Of a stretch of DNA of 64,000 nt, positions 47,170-56,260 are shown piece by piece (position 1 is the stretch's first letter; each line of letters begins with the position of its first letter). Both the position numbers and the translations under genes were made by a program. The notes beneath the pieces were generated by a model that saw only the letters and a program-made list of their open reading frames with translations, ran no database searches and was not told the origin of the DNA. Source of the DNA: Pandoraea norimbergensis (GTDB taxonomy: Bacteria > Pseudomonadota > Gammaproteobacteria > Burkholderiales > Burkholderiaceae); assembly GCF_001465545.3 (NCBI RefSeq), contig NZ_CP013480.3, forward strand, positions 2,976,001 to 3,040,000, written 5' to 3'.

Positions 47170-48903
47170 ATGTCCACTCGCCCTCAACGTGACGCCGGGT
47201 TAGAACCCTGGCCGATCTCTCCCGCTGCCCTCCTCTGGCTGCTGGCCGCGTTCGCGCTGGTCTGGTTCGGCCTGCTGAACTGGCGGCACCTGATCTCCAG
47301 CGACGAAGGCCGCTATGCGGAGATGGCTCGCGAAATGCTGGCCACCGGCGATTGGGTCACGCCGCGCTACAACGGCTATCTCTATTTCGAGAAACCGCCG
47401 CTGCAAACGTGGATGAACGCGCTCACGTTCATGGTGTTCGGTCTGGGTGACTGGCAAGCGCGCCTGTGGACGGCACTCACCGGCTTTGGCGGTGTGCTGC
47501 TGGTCGGCTATACGGGGCGCCGGATCTTCGGCGCCCGTGCGGGCCTGTTCGCGGCCATCGCACTGGCGAGCGCGCCGTTGTGGGCCCTGCTGGGTCACTT
47601 CAACGTGCTGGACATGGGCCTGTCGTTCATGATGGCCGTCGTGCTGTGCGCCCTGTTGCTGGCGCAACGCCCGGGACTCACGGACACGCAGACACGCAAC
47701 TGGATGTGGCTGTGCTGGGCCGCCATGGGCCTGTCGATTCTGAGCAAGGGGCTGATCGGCATCGTGCTGCCCGGTGCCGTGCTGGTGGTCTACACGCTGG
47801 TCGCGCGCGACTGGGCGTTGTGGAAGCGTCTGTATATCGTCAGCGGATTGATCGTGCTGCTGGCGGTCACAGTGCCGTGGTTCGCTGCCGTGATGGCGCG
47901 CAACCCGTCGTTCTTCGACTTTTTCTTCGTGAACGAGCACTTCAACCGCTTTCTGAAACCGGATCACCATCGCAACGGGCCGCTGTACTACTTTGTGCCG
48001 GTGTTTATCGTCGGCTTCCTGCCGTGGTTGTCGATGCTGCCGCGTGCGATTTCGGCCTCGCGCGCGACGCCGCCTCAGGCTAACGGCTTCCGACCGGTGA
48101 CGATGCTGTGGGTCTGGGCGATCCTGATTTTCTGTTTCTTCTCGGTCTCGCATTCGAAGCTGATTTCGTATGTGCTGCCGATTGCACCGGCCGTCGCCAT
48201 GCTCATCGGCCTGGGGCTGGCCGGGATGACGCGCGAGAGCCTGCGCAAGCATCTGATCGTGTCGGTGGTGTTCTTCGTGGCGACGATCGTGACGTGTCTG
48301 GTGTTCCTGTCGCATCACTCGGACAGCCGCAACCCGGTCGAGGCCTATCGCGCGTTCTCGTATTACCTGTACGCAGCCAGTTTCGTCGGTCTGATCGGCA
48401 TCGGCATTACCCGTTGGCTGGCCAAGCGCAGCACGAAGCAGGCGCTGATCGCGTTTGCCGGCACGTGGCTGGCCTTTGTGATGATCGGTGGCTCGGGCCA
48501 TGAAGCGTTCGGACGGAGCAGCTCGGGCATCGATCTGGTGCCGGCCGTGCGCGCGGAGATGCAGCGTCTCGGCCCGGATACGCCGTTCTACTCGGTGGGC
48601 ACGCTCGATCACACGATGCCCTACTACCTGCAACAGCCCATGATCATGGTCGCGGTGCAGGACGAACTGGAGTTCGGTATCTCGCAAGCGCCGGATAGCT
48701 GGATTCCGACACTCGCCAAGTTCGCCGACGTCTGGATGGCAGCCCCCAAGGCGCTCGCGCTGGTCGACCCGGAGAAGTTCACGGTGCTCGAAACGCTCGG
48801 CCTGCCGATGAAGATCATCGCCCGCGACAACCGTCGCGTGATGATCGAAAAGCCGATGGCGGGCGATGCGCCGGCACCGGCATCTGCCCCTGCGGCGAAC
48901 TGA
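47170..48903 (+). CDS. ArnT-like glycosyltransferase (GT-C, lipid A aminoarabinose transfer)
   Basis: 577 residues with about a dozen membrane helices in the first ~430 residues. The family motif near the first loop is present: ISSDEGRYAEMAREMLATGD, then PRYNGYLYFEKPPLQTW, with the Asp-Glu pair thought to be catalytic in ArnT. A soluble periplasmic domain ends the protein. ArnT moves 4-amino-4-deoxy-L-arabinose from undecaprenyl phosphate to lipid A, lowering negative charge and blocking polymyxins. The gene lies 42 bp after the PmrB-like kinase, so it is probably in the same operon. Other GT-C transferases (PMT_2 family) look similar; the sugar is inferred. Confidence 0.82.
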   Translation: MSTRPQRDAGLEPWPISPAALLWLLAAFALVWFGLLNWRHLISSDEGRYAEMAREMLATGDWVTPRYNGYLYFEKPPLQTWMNALTFMVFGLGDWQARLWTALTGFGGVLLVGYTGRRIFGARAGLFAAIALASAPLWALLGHFNVLDMGLSFMMAVVLCALLLAQRPGLTDTQTRNWMWLCWAAMGLSILSKGLIGIVLPGAVLVVYTLVARDWALWKRLYIVSGLIVLLAVTVPWFAAVMARNPSFFDFFFVNEHFNRFLKPDHHRNGPLYYFVPVFIVGFLPWLSMLPRAISASRATPPQANGFRPVTMLWVWAILIFCFFSVSHSKLISYVLPIAPAVAMLIGLGLAGMTRESLRKHLIVSVVFFVATIVTCLVFLSHHSDSRNPVEAYRAFSYYLYAASFVGLIGIGITRWLAKRSTKQALIAFAGTWLAFVMIGGSGHEAFGRSSSGIDLVPAVRAEMQRLGPDTPFYSVGTLDHTMPYYLQQPMIMVAVQDELEFGISQAPDSWIPTLAKFADVWMAAPKALALVDPEKFTVLETLGLPMKIIARDNRRVMIEKPMAGDAPAPASAPAAN

Positions 48904-48932
48904 CGACGGCACGGTATCGCCTTCAGGGCATA

Positions 48933-50270
48933 TCAGGGGGATGCACACGCTGCCAAGTGATCGGCGGAATGCTGCATCCCCTTGAAAATGCCTTCGGCCA
49001 CCGCTTCCGGAAAGCCGCGTGGCAACCGGCCCGCAACGCCGGCGATTGCTTGAGGGACTTTCGCGAGCAACGCGTCGACGATAGGCGAAGCGCTCGCGCC
49101 GAGGTAACACTTCGTCGCCATCTCATCGAAATGCCTGCGCTGAATTTCGCGGAGCCGATAGTGGCGGCGCTTGCCAGCCACTGCCATGGCAAGCTTGGCG
49201 CGCTGCCATGGCACCTGATTCGGCCCGTCGCCCATGATGGGCCACATCGACAGCACATCGTAAAGCGGGGTGAGCCGGTAGCGCCCGCCCGGCAACAGGT
49301 GAATGCTGAAATTCTTGGCGTGACCGTCAGTTGCCGCCAGCATCCAGAACACGATTTGCGCGCGAAACACCGTTTCGAGGTCTTCGCCCGACGTCTGCGA
49401 CTGGCGCAAGGTCGCCGCCAGATCGGCAATGCCGGGACCACCGTCTGCCTCGTACTTGAGATGCGGAGGCAGGCCGAATACCTGACAGAAATCTTCCTGC
49501 GGCAAGCGCATGATCCATGTACCGCTGGCGTGCAGTTGACGGTCGAAACGCGTCACCGACAACACTTTCTGATCGCCGAACGTCAACATCTCGCAAGACG
49601 CGGTCGGCAAACCCAGTTCAGCGCATAACTGCATGCAAAGCCACTCGTTTTCGACGGACGTTGACAGATCGGCACGCCGGTTGCCGACGAGCCCCAGCGG
49701 CAACTTGAGGATGTGAGTCGTCGGCGTGGCGCCGTGCGGCAAACACCAACGCCCGTTGTGATGCAGCAGTGCTGTCTTCTCCTGCGCCCCCGCAATCGAG
49801 AGCCGCAAGTCGTCATGCGACGGGTGGCCCGGCATCGCACCGCCGGAAGCATCACGCAGACGCTCGGCAATCTCCTCGTCAGACAACGCACTCGCTTCGA
49901 TGCTTTGCACACTGCCGGGCGACTCGTCTTCGCCAAGTAACTGAATGGCGCCGACACAATCGCGTCCGATGGCCTCTAGCAGATTGAAACCATCTGTCGA
50001 TTGCGCGCCATAACGCCCCGCGAGGCGGCGCCGAATCACATCGCTGTCCGGCAGAAGATTATCGAAATAGTGACGGACCCGATCACCGGTCAGCGGTGTC
50101 GAGTCGATGCCGAACGGCAGCGAGAGCGAAAGCGGCCGCCCCGCAGCAGATTCTCGCCACGCGTCGTCGTACTGCAATGCCATGCGGTCTTGCGACGACA
50201 TCCGCCACGTACCGACGCGTTGATTGTTTGCCCAGATGGACAATGCCCGGCTATGCGATCTGCGCCCCAT
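48933..50270 (-). CDS. hipA: HipA-family serine/threonine kinase toxin (module 2)
   Basis: 445 residues, close to E. coli HipA in layout. The autophosphorylation-loop motif is SIAGAQEKTALLHHNG, the catalytic loop FWMLAATDGHAKNFSIHLLP, and the metal site LTPLYDVLSMWP. The N-terminal domain (FDNLLPDSDVIRRRLAGRYG) is typical. E. coli HipA phosphorylates glutamyl-tRNA synthetase and halts growth; the target here is untested. The ATG at 50270 follows the hipB stop by 3 bp. It ends 29 bp from the convergent ArnT-like gene. Confidence 0.92.
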   Translation of the reverse strand: MGRRSHSRALSIWANNQRVGTWRMSSQDRMALQYDDAWRESAAGRPLSLSLPFGIDSTPLTGDRVRHYFDNLLPDSDVIRRRLAGRYGAQSTDGFNLLEAIGRDCVGAIQLLGEDESPGSVQSIEASALSDEEIAERLRDASGGAMPGHPSHDDLRLSIAGAQEKTALLHHNGRWCLPHGATPTTHILKLPLGLVGNRRADLSTSVENEWLCMQLCAELGLPTASCEMLTFGDQKVLSVTRFDRQLHASGTWIMRLPQEDFCQVFGLPPHLKYEADGGPGIADLAATLRQSQTSGEDLETVFRAQIVFWMLAATDGHAKNFSIHLLPGGRYRLTPLYDVLSMWPIMGDGPNQVPWQRAKLAMAVAGKRRHYRLREIQRRHFDEMATKCYLGASASPIVDALLAKVPQAIAGVAGRLPRGFPEAVAEGIFKGMQHSADHLAACASP

Positions 50271-50273
50271 CGA

Positions 50274-50522
50274 CTACCACTCCGTATTGGAAGTAACCGA
50301 GGCAACATCGCGTGATTCGACCACGAGATCAAGGCGGTAAAGGCCCATTAGCGCCAATAACTGCTCGACCGAGATGATTTTCGGATCCAGCTCCAGCGCG
50401 GACAGACGACTCTGGCTCAATCCCAGACGCGCGGCGGCTTCACTTTGCGTCAGTCCGGCCGCCCGACGGGCCGAGCGCAAGATTTCGCCAAGCTGCGTCG
50501 GCGAGGTGACGAGGCGATTCAT
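50274..50522 (-). CDS. hipB: HipB-like XRE-family antitoxin (module 2)
   Basis: 82 residues with one XRE helix-turn-helix (QLGEILRSARRAAGLTQSEA, AARLGLSQSRLSALELDPKI) and a short C-terminal strand (YRLDLVVES), as in E. coli HipB. It binds HipA and DNA. The Shine-Dalgarno GAGGT lies 8 nt upstream of the ATG and falls inside the nearest of three repeated 21-bp operator-like sites, so repression and translation signals overlap. The stop is 3 bp from the hipA start. Confidence 0.9.
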   Translation of the reverse strand: MNRLVTSPTQLGEILRSARRAAGLTQSEAAARLGLSQSRLSALELDPKIISVEQLLALMGLYRLDLVVESRDVASVTSNTEW

Positions 50523-50527
50523 AGCAA

Positions 50528-50548
50528 TTTACCTCATATACAGGTATT
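50528..50548. promoter_or_regulatory. Candidate HipB operator 1 (module 2)
   Basis: TTTACC-N9-GGTATT, directly upstream of hipB module 2 and covering its Shine-Dalgarno. It matches the TTTACY-N9-GGTAAA pattern of two further sites. Confidence 0.65.
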
Positions 50549-50553
50549 TTTAT

Positions 50554-50574
50554 TTTAGCTGGTATACGGGTAAA
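50554..50574. promoter_or_regulatory. Candidate HipB operator 2 (module 2)
   Basis: TTTAGC-N9-GGTAAA, one arm slightly degenerate, starting 26 bp after site 1. Confidence 0.55.
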
Positions 50575-50579
50575 GATGA

Positions 50580-50600
50580 AATAGCTGAATAGCAGCTATT
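50580..50600. repeat. AATAGCT-N7-AGCTATT inverted repeat
   Basis: Perfect 7-bp arms between operator candidates 2 and 3 of hipBA module 2. It may be a second kind of site or a hairpin; its role is unknown. Confidence 0.5.
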
Positions 50601-50606
50601 TTGTGT

Positions 50607-50627
50607 TTTACTTGCTATTCAGGTAAA
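50607..50627. promoter_or_regulatory. Candidate HipB operator 3 (module 2)
   Basis: TTTACT-N9-GGTAAA, starting 53 bp after site 2 and about 85 bp upstream of hipB. Three spaced copies suggest cooperative binding. Confidence 0.6.
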
Positions 50628-50735
50628 TATGACAAACCGAGGGGATGGGGTGAGCGGCTCAGGCAAGGTCGGCGGAAATGCCGGGCCTTGCCTGACGTTA
50701 GCTCGGCGCGGCGATTTCCGCCGTGGTTCGACGCC

Positions 50736-51563
50736 TTACTTGGCCTTTGCCGTCTTGGCCGGTGCGCCCGGGGCGACCGACACGCTGGCTTCCGCTGTCA
50801 GCATCAGGAACGTGAACGTTTCTTCCAGATACAGACGGACCGTCTCGGCGGTGTGGTCGAGATAGCCAATCGACACGTCCTGACCGATGTGCATCTCGTA
50901 GTCGCCGCCGCGCGTCGAGACGATGGCGCCGCCGTCGATCGCCGGGGCCCAGATGATCTCGCCGCTCACGATGTGACCGATGTGCTCGAGAATCGGGTAA
51001 CCCTGATCGTTGGCTTCGGCTACGGCCGTGTAGGCATCCGCACCCAGCAACACGCTGTACGGACCGTCGACACCCTCGAGGCGCAGTTGCTCCAGTGCCT
51101 TGGCGATGACGGTCGGGTAGTCGGCGATGCTCTTCGGCAACGGCAGCACGGGGTTCGATGTGCCTTCACGCACGCCCGTGATCTGCGCAGCCTTGTAGCC
51201 GTCGAAAATGGCGCGGTCTTCGGCGTACGCGAGCTTGATGGCGGCGTCCTTCGCCGGCTGCCAGTCCGAGTCGTTGGCGCCACGCTCGACGTCGTCGATC
51301 GCTTCACGCGAGAGCTCGAACGGCACGCGCAATACCACCAGCGGCAACACGGTACGTTGACGCGCATCCACGCCCTTGAGCGGCGACGCGATCGACTTCT
51401 GATGCCCCGTGCCTACGCCAGCCAGCGCCAGACCGCCCGGCCCCTTGACGTCGACTACGCGGCGAGCCGCGACGGTGCGCTTGAACGTGCGGGCCACTTC
51501 TTCTTCGATCTGCTCCCATGCGGCGTTCGAAATGGGGGCCAGTTCGCGATGCAGGTTATTCAT
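50736..51563 (-). CDS. Encapsulin shell protein (family 1)
   Basis: 275 residues, the usual size. Family features run throughout: NNLHRELAPISNAAWEQIEE, ARRVVDVKGPGGLALAGVGT, LRVPFELSREAIDDVERGAN, DAAIKLAYAEDRAIFDGYKA and SIGYLDHTAETVRLYLEETF. It has the HK97 phage-capsid fold and self-assembles into a nanocompartment around 24 nm across (T=1 in most family 1 members). Its start overlaps the DyP stop (ATGA). The DyP protein ends in a cargo-loading peptide, so DyP should be packaged inside. A short Ala/Lys-rich tail (PAKTAKAK) is a small extension. Confidence 0.95.
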   Translation of the reverse strand: MNNLHRELAPISNAAWEQIEEEVARTFKRTVAARRVVDVKGPGGLALAGVGTGHQKSIASPLKGVDARQRTVLPLVVLRVPFELSREAIDDVERGANDSDWQPAKDAAIKLAYAEDRAIFDGYKAAQITGVREGTSNPVLPLPKSIADYPTVIAKALEQLRLEGVDGPYSVLLGADAYTAVAEANDQGYPILEHIGHIVSGEIIWAPAIDGGAIVSTRGGDYEMHIGQDVSIGYLDHTAETVRLYLEETFTFLMLTAEASVSVAPGAPAKTAKAK

Positions 51564-52678
51564 GCCTGAGAAACTCCTTTGAGCGATCCGATATTCAGCG
51601 AACCCGCCACCGGGGCGGTGCTCGCATTGGTGAGAGAGGAAACGGTCGCGTCGACCACAGCCGTGTTGCGCGAGTCGCGCGGCGGCGCGTCGATCAGCGT
51701 CTTGACGACCGGTGACTCGATGGCTTCTGCCACCGGTTCGCGATCGGCCAATTCTTCCAGCAACGCGGCCGACGGAACGAAGAACAACCCGCCCGTCACT
51801 GCCGTGCTGAAGTCAAGCAGGCGGTCATAGTTGCCCGGCGGCTTGCCGACGAACATGTTTTCCAGCATCTGCTCGATGGGCGCCGGCGAGCGCGCATAGC
51901 CAATGAAGAAGGTGCCGAACTCGGCCGAACCGGGCCGGCCGAACGGCATGTTGTCGCGCAGGATCTTGATTTCCTTGCCGTTTTCTTCCAGCGTGGTCAG
52001 CGCGCTGTGTGAATTGCTGGGCTTCACGGCTTCATCGAGCTCGACATCCGAGAGCTTGGTGCGCCCGATGATGCGCTCCTGCACTTCCACCGGCAGCGCA
52101 TTCCAGCCGGTCATGTCGTGCAGATACTTCTGCACCAGCACATAGCTGCCGCCGGCGAACTCGGGGTCTTCGTCGCCCATGACGGTGAAGTCGATGGCTT
52201 CCTGACCCGTCGGGTTCTCGGTGCCGTCGACAAAGCCGACCATGCTGCGCATATCGAAGTAACGGAAACCGTGCACTTCATCGACCACGGTGACGGCATC
52301 GCCGAGCTTATTCAGCATCAGCGTTGCGAGATCGAAGCAGAGATCCATCTGGTCGGCGCGAATGTGCAGCAGCACATCGCCGGGCGTCGCCGGTGCGTGC
52401 CGCTTGCCTGCACCGAACTCGCGGAACGGATGCAGCTCGGCCGGGGCCGGGTCGCCGAACAGGCGGTCCCACGCGTTGTCGCTGAAACCGACAACGCACG
52501 AGAGATTGCCCGACGGCACGCGCTTGCCCACGGCACGCACGTACGCGGCAGCATCGGCGCACCACGCACGCACGGCCGCATGCGCAGCCGCGTCGTCACG
52601 AACGGTGGCGACGAGAAAAATGGCACTACGGGTGACGGTGCCGGAGACCGGCTGTGGTTCAGGGGGACGTTCAGTCAT
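51560..52678 (-). CDS. Dye-decolorizing (DyP-type) peroxidase with encapsulin cargo-loading peptide
   Basis: 372 residues. The DyP signature is GFVDGTENP with catalytic Asp151; the proximal heme ligand is probably His224 (SNSHSALTTLEENG) and the distal Arg is Arg241 (ILRDNMPFG). After a ~45-residue linker, the C terminus reads SLNIGSLKGVSQA, matching the known encapsulin targeting peptide (SLxIGSLKG). The enzyme should oxidise phenolic or dye-like substrates with H2O2 inside the encapsulin shell. The ATG at 52678 has AGGAA upstream. It is the first gene of the operon, overlapping encapsulin by 4 bp. Confidence 0.95.
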   Translation of the reverse strand: MTERPPEPQPVSGTVTRSAIFLVATVRDDAAAHAAVRAWCADAAAYVRAVGKRVPSGNLSCVVGFSDNAWDRLFGDPAPAELHPFREFGAGKRHAPATPGDVLLHIRADQMDLCFDLATLMLNKLGDAVTVVDEVHGFRYFDMRSMVGFVDGTENPTGQEAIDFTVMGDEDPEFAGGSYVLVQKYLHDMTGWNALPVEVQERIIGRTKLSDVELDEAVKPSNSHSALTTLEENGKEIKILRDNMPFGRPGSAEFGTFFIGYARSPAPIEQMLENMFVGKPPGNYDRLLDFSTAVTGGLFFVPSAALLEELADREPVAEAIESPVVKTLIDAPPRDSRNTAVVDATVSSLTNASTAPVAGSLNIGSLKGVSQA

Positions 52679-53091
52679 TGCGTTCCTGCTTGGGGCTGGG
52701 GTTCTCGACTGCGTCGCGCCAGCATAGAGACAGTCATGACCGGTGAAGGCACGCTGAACGCTATCGGGCGGCGACTTTTGGTGTGCCTGATTTATAACGC
52801 AACACACCGTAATATGCCACTCCCTTCGCACGCTCCCCACGCAAAGCCTTACCGGACGGGCCTCAACGGGTCGTTCGCTGCAATATGGCAATTCCGCCAT
52901 TTTGGCGTCATTTTGGCGTTGGCAGTGCGCCACTACCATGGCGTCGTCCCGGGGCCTCGCCCGGTGCGCCACCGTGCGCGCCGGCAGACAACAAGGCCCT
53001 AGCCCGGACCGACGCTGCGCGCCTACAGGCTAACAGCCGTCGACCGGCCCTTGACCGTACGTCTGCGACTGCGCCCGAGCGCGTCTGAACC
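52679..53091. other. Divergent intergenic region, DyP-encapsulin / RND operon 2
   Basis: 413 bp. It contains the direct repeat CATTTTGGCGT x2 (52898-52919) and an imperfect GTGTG/CACAC inverted repeat around 52780-52806. The right end (52980-53090) is GC-rich without an obvious signal. I see no small gene supported by a Shine-Dalgarno or family likeness. Confidence 0.5.
52898..52919 (+). promoter_or_regulatory. Tandem CATTTTGGCGT repeat, candidate response-regulator site
   Basis: Two exact 11-bp copies, back to back, 172 bp before the RND operon start. Direct repeats with an 11-bp period are the usual binding pattern of OmpR-family regulators. The operon carries its own such regulator at 59077. 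Confidence 0.5.
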
Positions 53092-56000
53092 ATGTGGATT
53101 GTTAACGTTGCGCTCAAACGGCCTTACACGTTCATCGTGATGGCCATCATGATTCTGCTCGCCACGCCGCTGACGCTCATGCGCACGCCCGTGGACGTGC
53201 TGCCGGAAATCAACATCCCGGTCATCAGCGTGATCTGGACGTATACCGGGTTGTCCGCCCAAGACATTGCCGACCGGATGATCTCCGGCAACGAGCGTGG
53301 CCTGACAACCACGGTCAACAACATCGAGCATATCGAGTCGCAGTCGCTGCCCGGTATCGGCATCATCAAGATCTTCCTGCAACCGACGGCCAACGTGCAG
53401 ACGGCCATCGCACAGGTGGTGGCCGTGGAGCAGGCGCAAGTCAAGCAGATGCCGCCCGGGGCCACGCCGCCGCTGGTAATCAGCTACTCGGCCTCGTCGA
53501 TTCCGGTGATGCAGCTCGGCCTGTCGAGCCCGAGCCTGTCGGAACCCGCCCTCAACGATACGGCGCTCAACTTCCTGCGTCCGCAACTGGTGACGATCCC
53601 CGGCGCGGCGGTGCCGTATCCGTACGGCGGCAAGACGCGCCTGATCTCCGTCGACATCGACTCGCGCGCGCTGCTCGCCAAGGGGCTGACGGCGCAAGAC
53701 GTGGTCGCAGCAGTCAACGCCCAGAACCTGATTCTGCCGACCGGCACGGCGAAGATCGGGCCGCGCGAATACAACGTGGACATGAACGGGTCGCCGCCGA
53801 CGGTCGAAGGCCTGAACAATATTCCGGTGCGCACGGTGGGCGGTGCCACGACCTATCTGCGCGAAGTCGCTCACGTGCGCACGGGCTTCTCGCCGCAAAC
53901 CAATATCGTGCGTCAGAACGGCCAGCGCGGCGTGCTGATGTCGATCATGAAGACAGGCGATGCCTCGACGCTGTCGGTGGTCGATTCGCTCAAGGCACTG
54001 CTGCCGGAAGCCCGCGCCGCCCTGCCCTCCGATCTGAAGATCTCGGCGCTGTTCGACCAGTCGGTGTTCGTGAAGGCCGCCGTGCAGGGCGTGATTCACG
54101 AAGCGTTGATCGCGGCAGCCCTCACGGCCGCGATGATTCTGCTGTTCCTCGGCAACTGGCGCAGCACCTGCATCATCGCCATCTCCATTCCGCTGTCGAT
54201 TCTGTCGTCGTTGCTGGCCCTGCATGCACTCGGTCAGACGATCAACATCATGACGTTGGGCGGGCTGGCGCTGGCGGTGGGTATTCTGGTGGACGACGCG
54301 ACGGTGACGATCGAGAACATCGAGCGGCACTTGCATATGGGCACCCCATTACACGAGGCGATTCTGGAGGGCGCGGGCGAGATTGCCGTGCCTGCGCTGG
54401 TCTCGACGCTGTGTATCTGTATCGTGTTCGTGCCGATGTTCTTCCTGACCGGCGTGGCGCGTTACCTGTTCGTGCCGCTGGCCGAAGCCGTGGTGTTCGC
54501 CATGCTCGCGTCGTACGTGCTCTCGCGTACGCTCGTGCCCACGCTCGCCATGCTGTTGATGGGCAATGCCCACCACCCTGACCCGAACGCGAAGCCCGGT
54601 ATGTTCCGCCGCATCTACCTGCGGTTCGACGCCGGTTTCGAGCGTATGCGCGGTGCCTACATCGTGGTGCTGTCCAACTTGCTGGTCCGCCGCCGCATGT
54701 TCGCGCTGAGCTTTCTGGCGTTCTGCATACTGTCGATGGGGCTCGTGTTTGCCCTCGGTGCCGACTTCTTCCCGACGGTCGATGCGGGTGACATCCGCAT
54801 GCACATGCGCGCGCCGACCGGCACCCGTATCGAAGAAACGGCGCGACTGGCCGACGAAGTGGAAAAGGTCGTGCGCGAAGTCGTGCCCCCGAAGGAACTC
54901 GAGACGATTCTCGACAACCTCGGGCTGCCGTATAGCGGTATCAACCTCTCGTACAGCAACGCCGGCACGATCGGCACGCTCGACGGTGAAATCCAGATCG
55001 CCCTCAGCCCCGACCATCAGCCGACCGCCGGTTACATCGACAAGCTGCGCGCAATCCTGCCGCAACGCTTCCCCGGCGTGGAATTCTTCTTCCAGCCGGC
55101 CGACATCGTCACGCAGATTCTCAACTTCGGTCTGCCCGCCGCCATCGACATCCAGATCAGCGGCAATCAGCAACTGGCCAACTTCGACATCGCGACGAAG
55201 CTGCTCAAGCAGGTACGGCAAGTGCCGGGCACAGTGGACACCCATATTCAGCAACGGGTGAACGCGCCGACGCTGCATCTCGATATGGACCGCACGCGCC
55301 TTCAGCAACTGAACCTGAACGCGAACGCGGTCGCGCAGAACGTGCTGATCTCGCTCTCCGGCAGTTCGCAAACATCGCCGGGCTTCTGGTTCAACAGTCA
55401 GAACGGCGTGGAGTACAGCCTGTCGGTGCAAGCGCCGCAGTACCGGGTCAGTTCGATCGACGACCTGTTGCGCACGCCCGTGGCCGGCACGGCCAATAAC
55501 GGTCAGCCGCAGTTGCTCGCCAACTTTGTGAAGGTGGTGCCGACCGAGCAGTTCGCGGTGGTCAGCCACTACAACATCCGGCCAGTGATCGACTTGTACG
55601 TGAGCGTGGAAGGCCGTGACCTCGGCAGCGTGGCGGGCGACATCAACAAACTCGTGGCCAAGGCCCGTCAGGACCTGCCGCGCGGCAGTCAGATCGTGGT
55701 GCGCGGTCAGGTCAGCACGATGCAAAGCTCGTATCTCGGGCTGGGCGTCGGCGTGGCGATGGCCATCGTGCTGGTCTATCTGCTGATCGTGGTGAATTTC
55801 CAGTCGTGGGTCGACCCGCTCATCATCGTGAGCGCCCTGCCCGCCGCCCTCGCCGGCATTGTCTGGATGCTGTTCCTGACCGGCACGCGGCTGTCGGTGC
55901 CGGCCCTCACGGGCGCGATCATGACCATGGGTGTGGCCACCGCCAACAGTATTCTCGTGGTCGCCTTTGCCCGGCAGCGCATGGAATCGGGCATGGCGCC

Positions 56001-56247
56001 GCTCAAGGCGGCGCTGGAGGCCGGTGCGGGCCGTATCCGGCCGGTGCTGATGACCGCGCTCGCCATGATCATCGGCATGGTGCCCATGGCGCTGGGTCTC
56101 GGCGAAGGCGCAGAGCAAAACGCGCCGCTGGGACGCGCCGTGATCGGCGGCCTGATGTTCGCTACGGTTTCGACACTGTTCTTCGTGCCGCTCGTGTTTG
56201 CCGGGATTCACACCCGCCTCGCGCGTCGCAAAAAAATTGCTTCTTGA
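53092..56247 (+). CDS. RND efflux pump permease (HAE1/acriflavin-resistance type)
   Basis: 1051 residues. The N terminus is MWIVNVALKRPYTFIVMAIM, with PVDVLPEINIPVISVIWTYT. Two six-helix sets and large loops follow. The proton-relay Asp pair is in GILVDDATVTIENIERHLHM. This type differs from the MdtB/C branch (EINIPV instead of VDYPTI). It is the first gene of a five-gene operon with the permease before the adaptor, an order also seen in some heavy-metal and drug efflux loci. The substrate is not predictable. A 13-bp gap leads to the adaptor. Confidence 0.9.
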   Translation: MWIVNVALKRPYTFIVMAIMILLATPLTLMRTPVDVLPEINIPVISVIWTYTGLSAQDIADRMISGNERGLTTTVNNIEHIESQSLPGIGIIKIFLQPTANVQTAIAQVVAVEQAQVKQMPPGATPPLVISYSASSIPVMQLGLSSPSLSEPALNDTALNFLRPQLVTIPGAAVPYPYGGKTRLISVDIDSRALLAKGLTAQDVVAAVNAQNLILPTGTAKIGPREYNVDMNGSPPTVEGLNNIPVRTVGGATTYLREVAHVRTGFSPQTNIVRQNGQRGVLMSIMKTGDASTLSVVDSLKALLPEARAALPSDLKISALFDQSVFVKAAVQGVIHEALIAAALTAAMILLFLGNWRSTCIIAISIPLSILSSLLALHALGQTINIMTLGGLALAVGILVDDATVTIENIERHLHMGTPLHEAILEGAGEIAVPALVSTLCICIVFVPMFFLTGVARYLFVPLAEAVVFAMLASYVLSRTLVPTLAMLLMGNAHHPDPNAKPGMFRRIYLRFDAGFERMRGAYIVVLSNLLVRRRMFALSFLAFCILSMGLVFALGADFFPTVDAGDIRMHMRAPTGTRIEETARLADEVEKVVREVVPPKELETILDNLGLPYSGINLSYSNAGTIGTLDGEIQIALSPDHQPTAGYIDKLRAILPQRFPGVEFFFQPADIVTQILNFGLPAAIDIQISGNQQLANFDIATKLLKQVRQVPGTVDTHIQQRVNAPTLHLDMDRTRLQQLNLNANAVAQNVLISLSGSSQTSPGFWFNSQNGVEYSLSVQAPQYRVSSIDDLLRTPVAGTANNGQPQLLANFVKVVPTEQFAVVSHYNIRPVIDLYVSVEGRDLGSVAGDINKLVAKARQDLPRGSQIVVRGQVSTMQSSYLGLGVGVAMAIVLVYLLIVVNFQSWVDPLIIVSALPAALAGIVWMLFLTGTRLSVPALTGAIMTMGVATANSILVVAFARQRMESGMAPLKAALEAGAGRIRPVLMTALAMIIGMVPMALGLGEGAEQNAPLGRAVIGGLMFATVSTLFFVPLVFAGIHTRLARRKKIAS

Positions 56248-56260
56248 TGGGTTGACTGAC

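Noticed and set aside
47200..49110. 636-codon frame antisense to the ArnT-like gene
   Set aside because: Shadow frame; the plus-strand gene has clear GT-C motifs and a membrane pattern.
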